The translations under genes and the position numbers were made by a program. Shown one piece after another: positions 35,270-49,000 of a DNA stretch of 64,000 nt. The first letter of the stretch is position 1, and each line of letters begins with the position of its first letter. Origin of the DNA: Pseudovirgaria hyperparasitica. Its lineage: Eukaryota > Ascomycota > Dothideomycetes > Acrospermales > Acrospermaceae. Location: the NCBI RefSeq assembly GCF_010093815.1, contig NW_022985558.1:1341459-1405458 (forward strand). The letters are read 5' to 3'. The notes below the pieces were generated by a model, which was not told the origin of the DNA, made no database searches, and saw only the letters and a program-made list of their open reading frames with translations.

Positions 35270-38200
35270 TCATGTGCTCTCACTCTCTTCTGCAGAATGG
35301 TAGAGTTGGGCAAATTTCGATTCGGGCTGGCTGAGAAGGGAATATGGAGCATCGTACTCGACGATTCGGCCGCCTTCCATCATGGCAACGCGGTCGAAGT
35401 CGAGGATGGAGTCGAGCTTATGTGCCACTGTGATGACAGTGTGGTATGCAAACTTTGTCCGCAAAACATCTTGAATGACGACCTCTGTTTGTGCGTCGAC
35501 GCTGGAGATATGTTAGCAAGGTGCAATGATAGATGGTAAATTGGCATACCTCGACGTCGCTTCGTCAAGTACCAATATCCTCCCAGGACGAAGCATGGCT
35601 CGAGCCAAACAAAACAGCTGTTTCTGCCCCTGACTAAAATGACAATCTTCCACCAGCGTACTTAGACCACCCTTCTCACTGATGATGTTCCACAATTGGA
35701 CGCTTTCCAAGGCTTCGATGATATCGCTTTCTGCAGCAGTGCCAGTAGGCGACGCATTTTCCTGAACGGTCCCAGGAAAGAGATACGCATCTTGTGGAAC
35801 CCCTATTATTCTTGACCGAACAGTCTGGCGGGGTATGGTCGCGATATCGATACCGTCGATGATAAGTGACCCTGAGGTCTGGTCAAGCATGCGGAACAGG
35901 GTCAGCATAAGTGATGATTTGCCACTACCAGTTCTGCCACATATGGCAACCTTCTGTCCTGGCTGTATTGACAAGTCTAGATTCTCAAGGACATTCGATG
36001 GGGGCCTTGATGCTGTTAGTGACCAGTACGTTCTGGAGACGAGACACGCTTACTTGTAAGAGGCCGATACATTCTTGAATTCGATTGATCCCTTTGATGG
36101 CCAAACCGCAGGTGGCTGTTGAGACTCATGCTGCTGATGCTCATCGGCAGTATCCTCGGTGAAAGACTTGATGCGAGCTATTGCACCTATGTTTGTCTCA
36201 AGCATCGTCCAGAAAACAACAAGTTGTTTTATATATTGGCTGAACATGATCACATTGAGCATAGCCACTCCTACGTATCCGGCACTCAATTGACCTCGCA
36301 GGTTGACCACCAGAGAGATGAGCAGGACCGCGACTGCGGCCACCATAAGATCAAGAACGAGAGTGATCCATCTTTGGACAGCGAAGAGCAGATAGAATGG
36401 ACGCTGAGACCGATCAAGAAGGCCCCGAACACGCACTTGAAGGGCGTCCTGCCAACAAAATGCTCGAATAGTTGCTAGACCACCGAGGCATTCTACAAGC
36501 TCGGACATAAGTGGCGACTTTGCTTCGAGATCAAGGAACCGAAGTTGGCGAGATGTCCGGAGATAGAACTTTTGCACTAAGTAAAGAACGATTACGCATA
36601 TAGGAAAGGAAATCGCAGCGTAAGCAGATGCTACACCAATGAGAACCATTTGTGCAATACACATCACGACGACTGTGCACGTTAGCGGATTCCAACTGTA
36701 TTCGTGCTGCCTTACCTGTAAAGGTCTGTAGGGCATTGACGGGCAAGTCCATATCGATTAATTGCAAATCCTGGCTGAACCTGTTGATTGTTACACCAGT
36801 ATCGGTAGTACTGAAGAAACGCATGGGAGCGCTGATTATGTCACAGTTAGCAGTCATCCCAACGTGATCAGTTTCTGGTGACGTATACGTACTTCAGGAC
36901 AGTCTTGAGTATCTTCTCGTGGAAAGCAACACCAGATCTAGGGACTGCAGTGATGATAATTTGCCTACATGTCATTAGAGTCGTGTTAAAGATAGAGTTG
37001 CAGGCTCCTCACCATGTGGCTATGAGAAGGCTCACGATTGCTGATAGCCCAAGTACAGCGTATATTCCCAGCCAGTATCCTAAGTTGCCGTTCGGGGTTT
37101 CTATGTTAGCCGCAGCCCACCATTTAACCCATATACCTGGACGATGTTAACTACGAACAATGATGTGATATAGGATTCAACGTACTAGGGAAAGTGTAAC
37201 AGAAGACAAAGCTCATGATACCGAGAACGAATATTATGGCGGGCATCCATCCAATGGCTCGTATATAGTAGCCATACACGGCTATGTCACTCGTTCGTCG
37301 AGCATTTTCGGCATCAACACTCACTACGTTTGGCAACTCTTCCTTCGCGTGCGTGATCGGCGGAAATAGTCCCGCTGTTTTCTCCGTAAATGATCGTCGC
37401 ACAGAAGCGTGAGCCCAGTCAGTAGGTTGAAGGTTAAAACTCGAAACATAGCCACCGCTCCGGTTGAGAGTATGGAATGATCCTTGCTCCCCTATAAACC
37501 CACTCTGATTGATAGCAACGATGTGATCGGCGTACGGAACACGTTGAGCTTAGAGCTGGTTAGCTTTTACACATACAGGAATAGTACTGTACTAACCTGA
37601 TGATGAAGCAAGTACGATCGTAGCCCGCTTCCGGCGAAGGATTCCGTTTTTACCAAGGAGGTTGTGGAAAACTTTGTTCTCAGTATCTTGATCTAGACTA
37701 CAGAAGACATCATCGAGGAGGACAATATCTCTCTGCCCGTATACAGCTCTCGCTAATGCCTGTTTCGTTGTCAGTACGCATCCATTTCCAGAAAAGGTCA
37801 CATTAAACTTACGATTCGTTGGCTTTGGCCTCCACTGAGGGCAACACCGTTGCTCCCGATGACAGTTTGATCACCTTGTGGTAAATGTGCGAAATCCTCG
37901 TCTAAAGCACAGGCTTCGACAACATCGTGATACCACTTCTCGTCATACCGACACGTTATACCAACAATACTCTCTTGAACGGTACTGTTCATGTGCCACG
38001 GAGTCTGGTTGCAGTATGCTATGCTAGATGATGAAATGCCTACTCGGCCTGATACCGTAGGCAGTTCTCCAAGTATTGCTTTCAGCAAGGTGGACTTGCC
38101 ACAACCCACAGGACCAATCAACATGGTCACTTTCTCTCGAGGAACACTGAGATTGACATGTTTCAATACTGGAGTCGACTCCTCCGTCCAACCGAAGTTG

Positions 38201-40507
38201 CCTTCCTGAATGATAATCGCCTCGGGCATGTTATAGTAGCACCGATCTTCTTGGAGCATTAGCCCAAAGTCAAGTTTCTCCGTGCTCATTGTCTTTGCTG
38301 CGCTGATTTCACTCTGCTCGGAGATACTCTTCTTCCTGACGCTATGGATGCTGCCTGCGTCAAATGTCTCCCCAGGCTTCTCTCGGTAGTCTTTGTGCTC
38401 TTCTGCCTCGAGAAACTGTTGAATACGCTGGAAAGACCCAACAGCACCCATAAATGTGACTAGCGCTTGCATGAAGGATTGGATGGGCTCTGATAACAGT
38501 GTGAAAAGAGACAGAGACGTGAAAACTCGAGCCGTGTCTAACGTAGTATTGCCACCGGCGTTTCGGGCTGTGACGGAGAAGACAGCAAATGTCAGAATAG
38601 GGGCGCCGACGGGGGTGATATACGCTAAATATATCAGTCCAAAACGTTCAACTGTTGATATGTGCACATACAGAATGCCATGGTATAGATCTGCAACTTT
38701 CTGAAACCTTTCGAGATCTCCATTTCTTCCTTGCGGAGCTCCTGCAGGCGTCGTTGAAGGGTGTCCTTGAGACCACACATTTTAACCCCTTTCATGGCTC
38801 CAAGCATAGCGGTCGTGGCTGAGATACGTTTTTCGATGGCTTGTAGCCACGCTGTCTGCCGCGCAAGGACGAGCGATGTAGTGGCTGCGGCGCCGAACAT
38901 AGCAACTACACTCGTTAGTCACTAAGTCAAAGTTTTGCGCAGAATGAGCGTACAGATAGAGACACCGATTGGTATCGCGCAAGCAGCCCCTAATTGGCGT
39001 TGTAACAGGTATATAGCCAACACAATCTCGATGATGCACGCCCATAAGTCATGCATCATTTGCCAACCAGTAGTTATTCTCTCGATGTCCGCACTCATCA
39101 ATGTCAGCGCCGAGGCAGGATCTGTTGATGTCGACTGTAGATTTGTGGCTTTTCTGTAGATCATTGAGATCAAACCTCCGCGGGCCATTGTGATGGTTCT
39201 ATATGACAAGTGTTGGCTTTGTCCGGTGGTGACCTGAAGTGTGTCAATTTTAACAACTTATTCCGAGGTAAATCAATAGTGCCTTACCGCAATACCCGAG
39301 TACACAATGACATACGCGCCAATCAAGCCATATCCTATCTGTCTGCTTTGTTTGTCAAGAAATTCGTTGGACAAAGTGATTGCTCTATCTATCAGTAGCG
39401 GTTGGCAGAATGTGAATGCGATCAAGGCGACTCGATAAGGGACAGCCGCAACAATGGGCCATATCAGAGTCTTGAATGCTACACCGAATAACGCATTCGC
39501 CGGAATAGCGGTCTTCTTCACTAATGTAGTCTGCTCCGGTATTTTACTCTCCAACGCCATTTCTGTGGTCTGCTCCTTGGATACCGCAGAGGAAGATGAC
39601 TGATCTGCTGCTTGTCGAGTAACTATAAGATGTTAAAATCGTCTTCATGTACTGATATCCGCACAAAGTGGGAAGAAAGGTTCTATGTGTTGACGAACCT
39701 CGGTGCCAACTTGTCTGCATAATATAATCGAGATGTTCCGATTGCAATGACTTGTCCAGCGGATATAGATCATCAACATCGAGATTGGCTTTGAAACCGA
39801 CCTTGAACAATGAATTCAACCACCAAAATGTCCATCTGTTGAAGGTCCCTGCGAGTGCCTCCGGCGGACACGTTTCATAAGCTGGTCTTAGAAGATGTCT
39901 TTTCTGCTGGGACTCTAGCAGCAGCGAGACTCCCTTGATCCCACAGATCAGAATGAAAAGTACAGCATGGCTTCGATTATATTGCTGTAACCACAGGGTT
40001 CTCGCGTGAGCAATGTCGAAGAGAAGTGTAAACAGGAGATACAGTTCCAGTATAAGTGATGGTTTGACAGATCGATTATGTTCAACGTAGGAAAGAAGTC
40101 CTAATAGTATGGCTCCCACAAAGCTGAGACCCGCGGCGGCCACAGAGGCTTTTGATGCTATACTCATCGGCTGTATCCATAGTATCAACGCTGCAAAATT
40201 GAGCGCGGCTAGCGATGCATATCCTGTCTACGAACAATTTAGTAATTGAGACAAGGCAAATCGGTAGCATGAGCTCTGTACTCACCAGCTTAACGAATCT
40301 CCATCTGCTGCGTACAACCTTCGGACGTGTTGTGCGCAGGTATAGTAGGCGTGCTGGAGCAAGGATGAGGAGCACTACGACTGGTAGAATGGTCAAGATA
40401 GTGTCTTCGAAGTACAATGTGAAATCAAAGCCACCACGACATGACCCAGCGTAAGGACCGAAGGTATTATCAATTTCCAAGCATCTTTCAGTCGAAGAAT
40501 TGTCCAT
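35270..40507 (-). CDS. ABC transporter, ABCC (MRP) subfamily, full-length with TMD0
   Basis: Fourteen exons on the minus strand (40507-40286, 40227-39699, 39622-39288, 39233-38954, 38905-38672, 38624-37813, 37759-37597, 37548-37186, 37136-37013, 36964-36893, 36831-36716, 36672-36054, 36005-35550, 35501-35270) give 1518 aa with every phase consistent; introns are 43-76 bp. Order: N-terminal TMD0 and linker, TMD1, NBD1, TMD2, NBD2. NBD1 has Walker [10 protein letters not shown] (~703), signature LSGGQSQRI (~796) and Walker B IVLLDDVF with Asp in place of the catalytic Glu, as is usual for NBD1 of ABCC proteins. NBD2 has GRTGSGKSS (~1311), signature FSQGQKQL and LVLDEATS with the Glu present. 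Such pumps export peptides, conjugates or toxins at the plasma or vacuolar membrane. It diverges from the NRPS gene, so export of, or protection from, the NRPS product is the likely job. Confidence 0.93.
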
Positions 40508-43098
40508 ACTGAAGGTGTCCAGTCAGTTGCTCTGAGGTTGAGGATCACCGAGAGTTCACTTTGAACGACCAGATTCAAGAAATGATTCTGTCGATGCAGG
40601 CCTTAATGCACGCTTCAGGTTTCCCCGGAGATCGACGCATCTCTATAAGTCCAATTTCCTCCAGTTGGTAGGCATCAGGTGCATTAATCCCGGGCTTACA
40701 GCTACAGCTACCATGTCGTAAGGGGCGCCCGTATATGCTACAGTATGGACAACATGGCAGAAACGCGTGGGTCAATGCATAGCATTGCTAAATATGGAGA
40801 TGTTTGGCACCTGCATAAGTTCATCTAGAATTTGCAGCGGTCAAGGAAGAGACTGTGATCGGCGAAATTAGTTGTATATTGATTAGTTCCTAGATGAAGC
40901 CGCAGCTGGCAACTCCTCCGGACCCCACTGGCCTAGCGTCATGCGCGCATTGGTAGTTCACGAACCTTATAGACCAGACACTTGTCCATCCCGCCCTGGA
41001 TGCTGACACTTTGAGCCAGCCTGACCACTTGTGTAGTTTCGACGCCCCCATGTTATTCCAACCGCCACGGCGCCTCTTATCCCGTCATGGAAATTCCCTC
41101 TGATCTTTTGACTCCGTGCCCGCCTGCTGCCGCTAACCTTGATTACTGTGACCAGGTATTCTTTGTATTCCTTGATATATGGTAACTGGGATCTAGGTTA
41201 GGTGCAATCGCAACCTTGACCATAGGGGCTCAATGGAATGATGCTCGTCAAATGCCCACACTGCGGACTATTCCCGTAATGATCAGGCTGATCATCTCAC
41301 TCCATAGTAATCAGAAGGTCCTCAACTGACCCCGCCACGTCTGGTCGTTTCTTGGCCTGATTCTGTTTTCTTTTTCTCTGGCCTGCCTCTACGTACCCGA
41401 CTTGAGTATTTCGTGTGCAAGAACATGTGGTGGCGAATTGTTCAGATGTTGCGCTCTCTGCGTCAAGAAGTGAAGTGCCAAGCTTGTAGGACCTTGTGAT
41501 CATACGCTCAAGCGAGTGTAAAAGCTGTTTCCCATTGGGCTCTCTGATGGGATCGAGTTCATAGTGACCACTGTGAGCTGTTCCTTATTCATGTTTTTCG
41601 GGTCACTATACCCTGGGTTACAATCTCCAGGCGCGTCGGCACGTCGACGCGTCGCCGTTCCATACCCGCTCGTGAGAATCAACTTGCACTAAGGGTGTTT
41701 CTAGCATAAATTTGTAAGATGGTCGCTTTGTAATGTCCAGCAGCAGTAGCTTAAGAGTGGATCAGAGTTGATCCCGGGAGTTGCTGCCTTGTGAACTATC
41801 ACTGTACATAGCAGGCAGCCGTACTAGACTTTGCAGCATGTGGTGAGGTTGGAATTCACTCAAAAGGTCTGTGCCCTGCCGTTGTCTTATTGAAACACCC
41901 GGACCAAGCAGTGATCCATAGCGTGTCGAACTACTAGCACTTTGCGTATCTTTGAGTACACTTGCTGACAGGATGGGGAAGTGGAGCATTACTAACTGAG
42001 TCATCATTACAGTATCGAATCTTCGCACAAAGTCAATTCTCGTCCCTTATTCACCAGTTTCCATCGTTCAGGGGAAACGTGACCCCGTCTGTCTGCTCAC
42101 CCTGGCTTTCACTCGTCATAGTAGTCCATTCGTAATGACCACACCCGAGTCCTGGACTCCACTCGCCCTTCCCTGTCCAGTTCCAATCCTGGTTCGACTT
42201 TCTTGTTTGTCGCTCTTCCATCGATTGCCCCATGCAGGATTACCACATCAGCCGCAAGCCCAACTTCGTGCTGACTTGCGACGTCAGTGACTGGTAACAT
42301 AGGAGGCTTGCATAAGTTGGACAAAAGTCGCTGGCCCGTGCCGCACGGCGGGCGACTGGCACAGCCTTACAGCGGCGCCATGGTCTTAAAGTCGCAACAC
42401 TAGAAGGCTGGGAATGCTGGCAGCTGTCAAGCATCCGTTCACAAGGTGGCTGTCTCTACGTGGTAAGTGGGCTTACAGGGTGTGGCGTTCCGGGCCCTCG
42501 GGAGGCTATATCCTCACTAGTGATCCAGCTACCGGGATCTGAATTAGGAGGTCGGCCGGAACGTCTATTTTGTGGCGTCAGATCCTCGCAGCTTACCGTG
42601 CTCTCTTTTGGGCCTTCCCATCAGTCGAGCCGTTGGGTGGTAGACTTCTTTTTCCCAGGATACACAAAATATACTATGGCCAAGTGTTCGATCGTCCGTT
42701 GTGTATGGCGTCCTGCGCCCGGAGTTGCTTGTGCAGTCCAGCCCCGTCATGTACCCCTGGATCGGGCGTCTACGTTACAGCGTAAGTACCGATGTATCGT
42801 AAACTATCGTTACAATGCTGTTTGGCCACTCCACCTCGAGGAGAATCTGATTATGAACTAATCCATCCTGGGAACCACGGAGATACAGCCACGTGCCAGC
42901 GCTGTAGCTACTCGATCTACCACACCCTACACTGACCTGTACACTTGCAGATATCACTCTACTGAAGCTTACCACACCTGTTATTGCTCTCTCGTTACGT
43001 CGCATTGAACTTCCGTGACCCATCACTTCCACTCATTCGCCTATCACCGACATTCGAGCAACTACCCTACTCACGGAAACATACCCAGTACGAACGTT
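40508..43098. other. 2.6 kb divergent promoter region, ABCC / NRPS
   Basis: No frame here shows a domain. The region is long for this genome's intergenic spaces and would carry both promoters. I looked for the missing N-terminal half of the first C domain in the stretch just upstream of the NRPS start and found none. Confidence 0.6.
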
Positions 43099-46000
43099 AT
43101 GGCACGTCGATCGAGTTCGAGCCGCTCAAGCGCTCAATTGTTCTGGAAACATTACCTCTCCGGCGCGGATTCATGTCATTTCCCTCGCTTCGAGGGCGAG
43201 ACGGATGGCGCGAACCTCCCTCTGCTCATTAACTTAGCCTCAAGTACCACGAATGAGTTGCTCCATATGGCAGCAAGAGACGTTGATATGATGTCGAGCG
43301 CTCTACGTGTTACCTGGGCGCTTTTGTTAAGACTCTATACTGGTATGGACGACGTTTGTTTTGGATTCTTGGAAACTCGAAGACAAAGCAACAGTACCGA
43401 TTCAAATTCACCAATGCCCATAATGCGAATGCGTCTGCGTGGCTCCGATACATTATCACAGACTTTGGAATCCTCAAAAGAGGCTTTCCTGAAGTGGCGC
43501 CCGTATCAGAGTCATAGTCTAGACGATTCGAGCTTTCTGGCACAAGAAGATATCCAAAGATTATTTAATTCAGAGCTGGTGATTCGACACTATGGACCTT
43601 CTGGGACAGCTCGCGAAATCGAGAAGTTGACCACCACGCTTGCTGGCGTATCCGAAGTACGTTCTCCTAATTCCATTCTCGACAAACTGCACTGACCATG
43701 ATCATAGAACCATGTCAGACTCAACGTGAAATATCTCAGTGGAGGACTGAGTATATTTCTCGAATGGTGGAGTGCTGGTATGACTTCAAAGCAAGCTAAG
43801 AGCATCGCAGAGACCTTCGAAAGAATTCTCCGTGCTGTCCTTACACAACCAGATACGACCACGGATAGCCTGGACTGTTTGAGTCAGTTCGACATGAATC
43901 AGTTCCTTGTTTGGAACAGTATTTCCATGGAGCCCTCAAGTGAGATGATCCACGAGCTCATCAGGCGGAGATCAATATCAACCCCAAACAAACAGGCAAT
44001 ATGCGCCTGGGATGGCTCATATTCCTATCAAGAATTGGATCACATTTCATCCAAGCTTGCCGCACTCCTGATGTCGCATGGTGTTGGCCCTGAAAGTCAT
44101 GTTGCCCTCGTCTTCGACAAGACGGCGTGGAATGTTATTGCTATGCTAGCGGTGTTGAAAGCTGGAGGCTCGTTTGTTCCACTCGACCCTGCGTATCCAA
44201 TCCCTCGTTTGCAAACACTGGTTCGCAAGGTCAAATCTCGGGTCTTACTTTGTTCGCAAAGACTGGCTGAAAAGCTGGTATCTACGGCAGCAGTCGTCAT
44301 TCCCATTGATGAACGCAATGCCGAACATATTCTAAGTCCTTTCTCGTCTGGTCCGAGCCCCATCGCAATCTCGGTCACACCCTCGAACGCAGCATACATA
44401 ATCTTCACCTCCGGATCGACTGGTCAACCGAAGCCTACTGTTATCGAGCATCGCGCATTCGTTGCCAGCGCGAAACTCCACGGCCCGGCCATGCTTATGA
44501 CTGACCAGTCACGTGTCTTACAATTTGCCGCGCATACTTTCGATGCAAGTCTTGTCGAAATTCTCACGACTCTTCTTGTAGGTGGCTGTATTTGTATACC
44601 GAGCGATGATGACCGATTGAACCACATCTCAAAGTCGATGCTCGACATGAATGTGAATTGGGCAGTATTGACTCCATCTTTCATCAACTTCTTGGCACCG
44701 TCTGATGTACCTGGACTGAAGACACTAGTGTTAGCCGGAGAAGCGATGTCGCCGAACCATGTTGAGATATGGTCTGGGGTTAATCTAGTCAACGGGTACG
44801 GACCTTCAGAGGCTTCTGTAGCTTCTGTCGTAAATTCGCACGTTGACCGGAATACTCGTCCTAACAATATTGGTCATCCTGTTGGTGTAAAGTGCTGGGT
44901 CGTGGATTCCGAGAACCATGACTTGCTGCTTCCAATTGGCTGTGTGGGCGAACTTCTTATCGAGGGTCCAACTTTGGCCCGTGAATATTTTGATGACGAC
45001 GAGAAGACATCTCGTGCTTTCATTACGAACCCCGTCTGGTCGTCGTCAGGCTTCGACCGGAGGTTTTATAAAACTGGCGATCTTGTACGATGGGATATAA
45101 AAGATGGCTCTTTGTCCTTTTTGGGCCGGAAAGACAACCAAGTCAAGGTGCATGGACAGCGAGTCGAACTTGGAGAAATAGAATATCACTTGTCTGCTGA
45201 TCCAGCTGTTGAGGCCGCAACAGTGTTCTTTCCAAAAGTTGGCCATTGTACAGGTCGTCTAGTATCCATATTGACACTGAAGGCATATGCTACACTGATC
45301 AAGCAAGGTGAAGAGCCACTAAAACTCTTCGATCCCCCAGATCAGCAGTCTACCAACAACATCACCGCGGAAATTCGGCAACGCATTGCAGAAATACTAC
45401 CATCTCATATGACGCCCACGCTGTGGCTAGCCGTTAGTTCCCTACCTTTCCTTCCATCGGGTAAACTGGATCGCAAGCACATTGCCACATGGATTGACCA
45501 TATGACCGATGATATATGGTCTCAAATCATGTCACCAAGCGAAGGTGAACTATCCGATCAGGATCATACGTTGTCACAGACAGAGGCCGATGTTAGAGAC
45601 GTCTGGAGCCGCGTACTCAACATCAAACCTGAACAGATCGGATGTCAGCGCTCCTTCCTGAGCTTAGGTGGTGATTCGATCACTGCAATGCAAGCCGTTT
45701 CAAACTTCCAAAAGAAAGACTTCAAGATTACTGTGCAAGAGGTCCTTAAAGCGAAATCTATTGTTGAATTAGCCAAGTTAGTGCGCTCATCCGAAACCCA
45801 AATCGAGTACAGTGAGGAAATGGAGCTTGACTTCGCATTATCTCCGATACAACAGATGTTCTTCGCCCTTCCTGGTCAGGGGCGAAGTCATTTCAATCAA
45901 AGCTTCTTCCTGCGCCTGACACGCCAGAAACCGGCCCAACAAATCAGGACCGCTGTACAAACGATTGTCAAGCGACACTCCATGCTCCGCGCACGGTTCA

Positions 46001-49000
46001 GTCACAATCCCTTCGGGGGAGGGTGGCAGCAGCGAGTGACAGACAATATCCATGGGTCGTACAGGTTCCGTGTCCACAATATCTTGACTCAAGATGACGC
46101 GACACCGTACAACGCGGACGCACAACGCGCTTTAGATCCAATGAATGGTCCAATTTTTGCAGCTGAATTATTCCAGGCTGCCCCTGGGGAGGGCCAGTAT
46201 CTATTCTTGGTTGGACATCATCTTGTGATCGATCTTGTATCGTGGCGGGTGATCTTGGAGGAGCTCGAAGATATCCTTACCGGTGCTGGTGGCAATTCAG
46301 ACCCGAAATCGACCATCCCTTTCCAAACATGGTGCAATCTCCAAGTTCAGCACTGTAAAGATCTGCTGCCTGAAGAAGTCTTGCCTCCAGCGGACATCCC
46401 CCAGGGTAACCTTTCATACTGGGCAATGGAAAACCAGCCGAATACTTATGGTGGAGCGGTCTGCGAAGGCTTCGAGATTGAATCTACCATCACTTCTCAA
46501 CTGCTCACGTCATGCCATGATGCTATGCGCACTGATGTCATGGACATACTTGCTTCAGCACTTCTGCATTCATTCAAAGACGTCTTCAACGATAGAGATG
46601 CACCAGCTTTGTATGTTGAAGGCCACGGTCGTGAGCCCTGGAATACGTCTATCGACCTCAGTAGAACAGTCGGCTGGTTCACAACCATGTATCCCATTCA
46701 CGTTTCACCGGAACAAGAAGCTGTAGATACGATACGCGCTGTAAAAGATTTTCGCAGGCGCGTACCTGCCAACGGCAGACCTTATTTCGCAAGTCGTGTC
46801 CTTAGCTCGAAAGGTCGCAATGCCTTCAGTCATCACTGGCCGTTGGAAGTGACCTTCAATTACCTGGGCCAATATCAACAGTTGGAACGGGAAGATTCGC
46901 TGCTCAAACCCGCGGCAGAAATGTCTGGCGAAGCTCGTTCTGCCGGGGGAAGTGCTGATTACGGCGACGCTACCCCAAGATTTGGCCTGTTCGAAATATC
47001 GGCGGTAGTAGTTGCCGGTAAACTTCGCTTCTCATTTACATTCAATCGAAGCGTTCAACATCAAAGTCTCATCCGCCACTGGATCTCTCGATGTCGAGAC
47101 GTTTTGATTGAGATTGCAACTCGACTATCTACCATGTCACCAGAGCTTACACTTGCCGATTTCCCTCGCTTACAGATGTCATATGGCCATCTCAGAGCAT
47201 TGGCCCGACAGACGCTACCTTCACTAGGGATCCATGATATACGTGAAATTGAAGACATTTACCCGTGCTCTGCCATCCAAGAAGGTCTGCTACTCAGCCA
47301 GAGCAAGAGTCCGGATTTTTATGCCGTTCAAGTGATTTATGAGGTGTCGCGTAAAAGTGGACTAGATCTGACATCGAGTGAAATCGCGGCGGCCTGGCGA
47401 CAAGTCGTCACTCGACACGCTATGCTTCGGACAATTTTCGTTGAGAACGTCGGTTCAGGCAACGATATGTACAATCAGATTGTCCTCAGCCGCTATACGG
47501 GCAACATTATTACTTCGCATTTCGTCGATGATCGAGAATGCCTCGAAGCGTTAAACCAGAAGATACCCAGTGCATACGACAATGGCACCATACCTCCTCA
47601 TCGACTAACAATTAGTTCTACGTCTATCGGCAGAGTCTTTTGCAAGCTCGAAATCGGCCATCAGATTATGGATGGGGCATCAATGTCTGTGATCTTCCGA
47701 GACCTCGCGATGGCAATCGAAGGCCAGCATCAAAATCCAGCACCGCTTTTCAGTGATTATATCGAGTTTGTTGCCAATCAGCCCAAGGAGAGTGGAATAG
47801 AATATTGGAAAAGTTACTTGAGTGATGCGGAACCTAGTCTGTTCCCAGTCCTGCATGACGGCCACTACAAAGAACGTCGATTGGGCTCTCTTCGAATCAA
47901 CTTCGCCGAGCTTGCAAAGTTACAGAAGTCATGCGAACAATCTGGAATTACCCTGTCCAATGCTATCCATACGGCGTGGGCACTTACTCTCAAATGTTAC
48001 ACCGGCCAAAATGATGTCTGCTTTGGATACCTGGTGTCAGGCCGAGATGCTCCCATTGATGGGATCGATGATGCTGTCGGCCCTATGATCAACACCCTTG
48101 TTTGTCGAGTGCGCATGGAGCCGGAAGACCGCCTCAGGGATACCCTTGATAAAGTTCAGGAGGACTATGTCGCCAGTCTACCGTTCAAGTACTCTCCACT
48201 GGCAGAGATCCAACATGCTCTCAGCCTGTCGGGGACGTCACTGTTCAATACCGCTCTTTCGTATAGACGTCTACCCAAGAGTGCGAAACCTACCGAGCGC
48301 ACAGTATCTTTCATAGAGGCCTCGCCAATATACGATCCTACAGAGTACAATGTGTCACTCAACATTGAGGTTTCTGACCAGGACGTTTTTATAGACCTCG
48401 ACCATTGGACGGATGTCTTATCCACCGGGCAAGCTGATCATGTCGCCAGCCTGTTCGTCAATTCGCTACGTAATATAACTTTCCACTCAAACAGTAAGCT
48501 AGCGGACCTTCAACATTTCACAGATCTGAGCCGCGAAAAGGTCATGTCTTGGAATCATCAGATGCCTGCCTCGTCGGCTCTCTGCGTGCATGAAATTTTC
48601 TCTCAGCAAGCTGCTCGACGACCAGAAGCCTCTGCAGTCTGTGGCTGGGACGCAAACTTCACTTATGAGGAGCTGGATGATCTATCTGATAGACTTGGTC
48701 ACTATCTGAAGAAACTTGGGGTCATCCCTGAGACCCTGGTTCCACTTTGCTTCGAAAAGAGTGCATTTACGATTGTCGCTATGCTTGGAGTTTTGAAGGC
48801 CGGTGGTGGTTTTGTGCCGCTGGACGCAACTCATCCGAAGCATGCCTTGGAAGTCCGCATCCGCGATGCCGGTGCCAAAATTGTCCTCACTTCGGATGCT
48901 CGCTCCGAGATGCTTGAGGATATCGTTCCTCTTGTCATACCAATCAACTCTTCTCTTCTAGAGCAGTTACCAAGTCCCATCGACAGATTAGAGTCTCGTG

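Noticed and set aside
42460-43098. Missing N-terminal half of the first NRPS condensation domain
   Set aside because: No HHxxxDG or YPC-type motif is found in any frame of this stretch.
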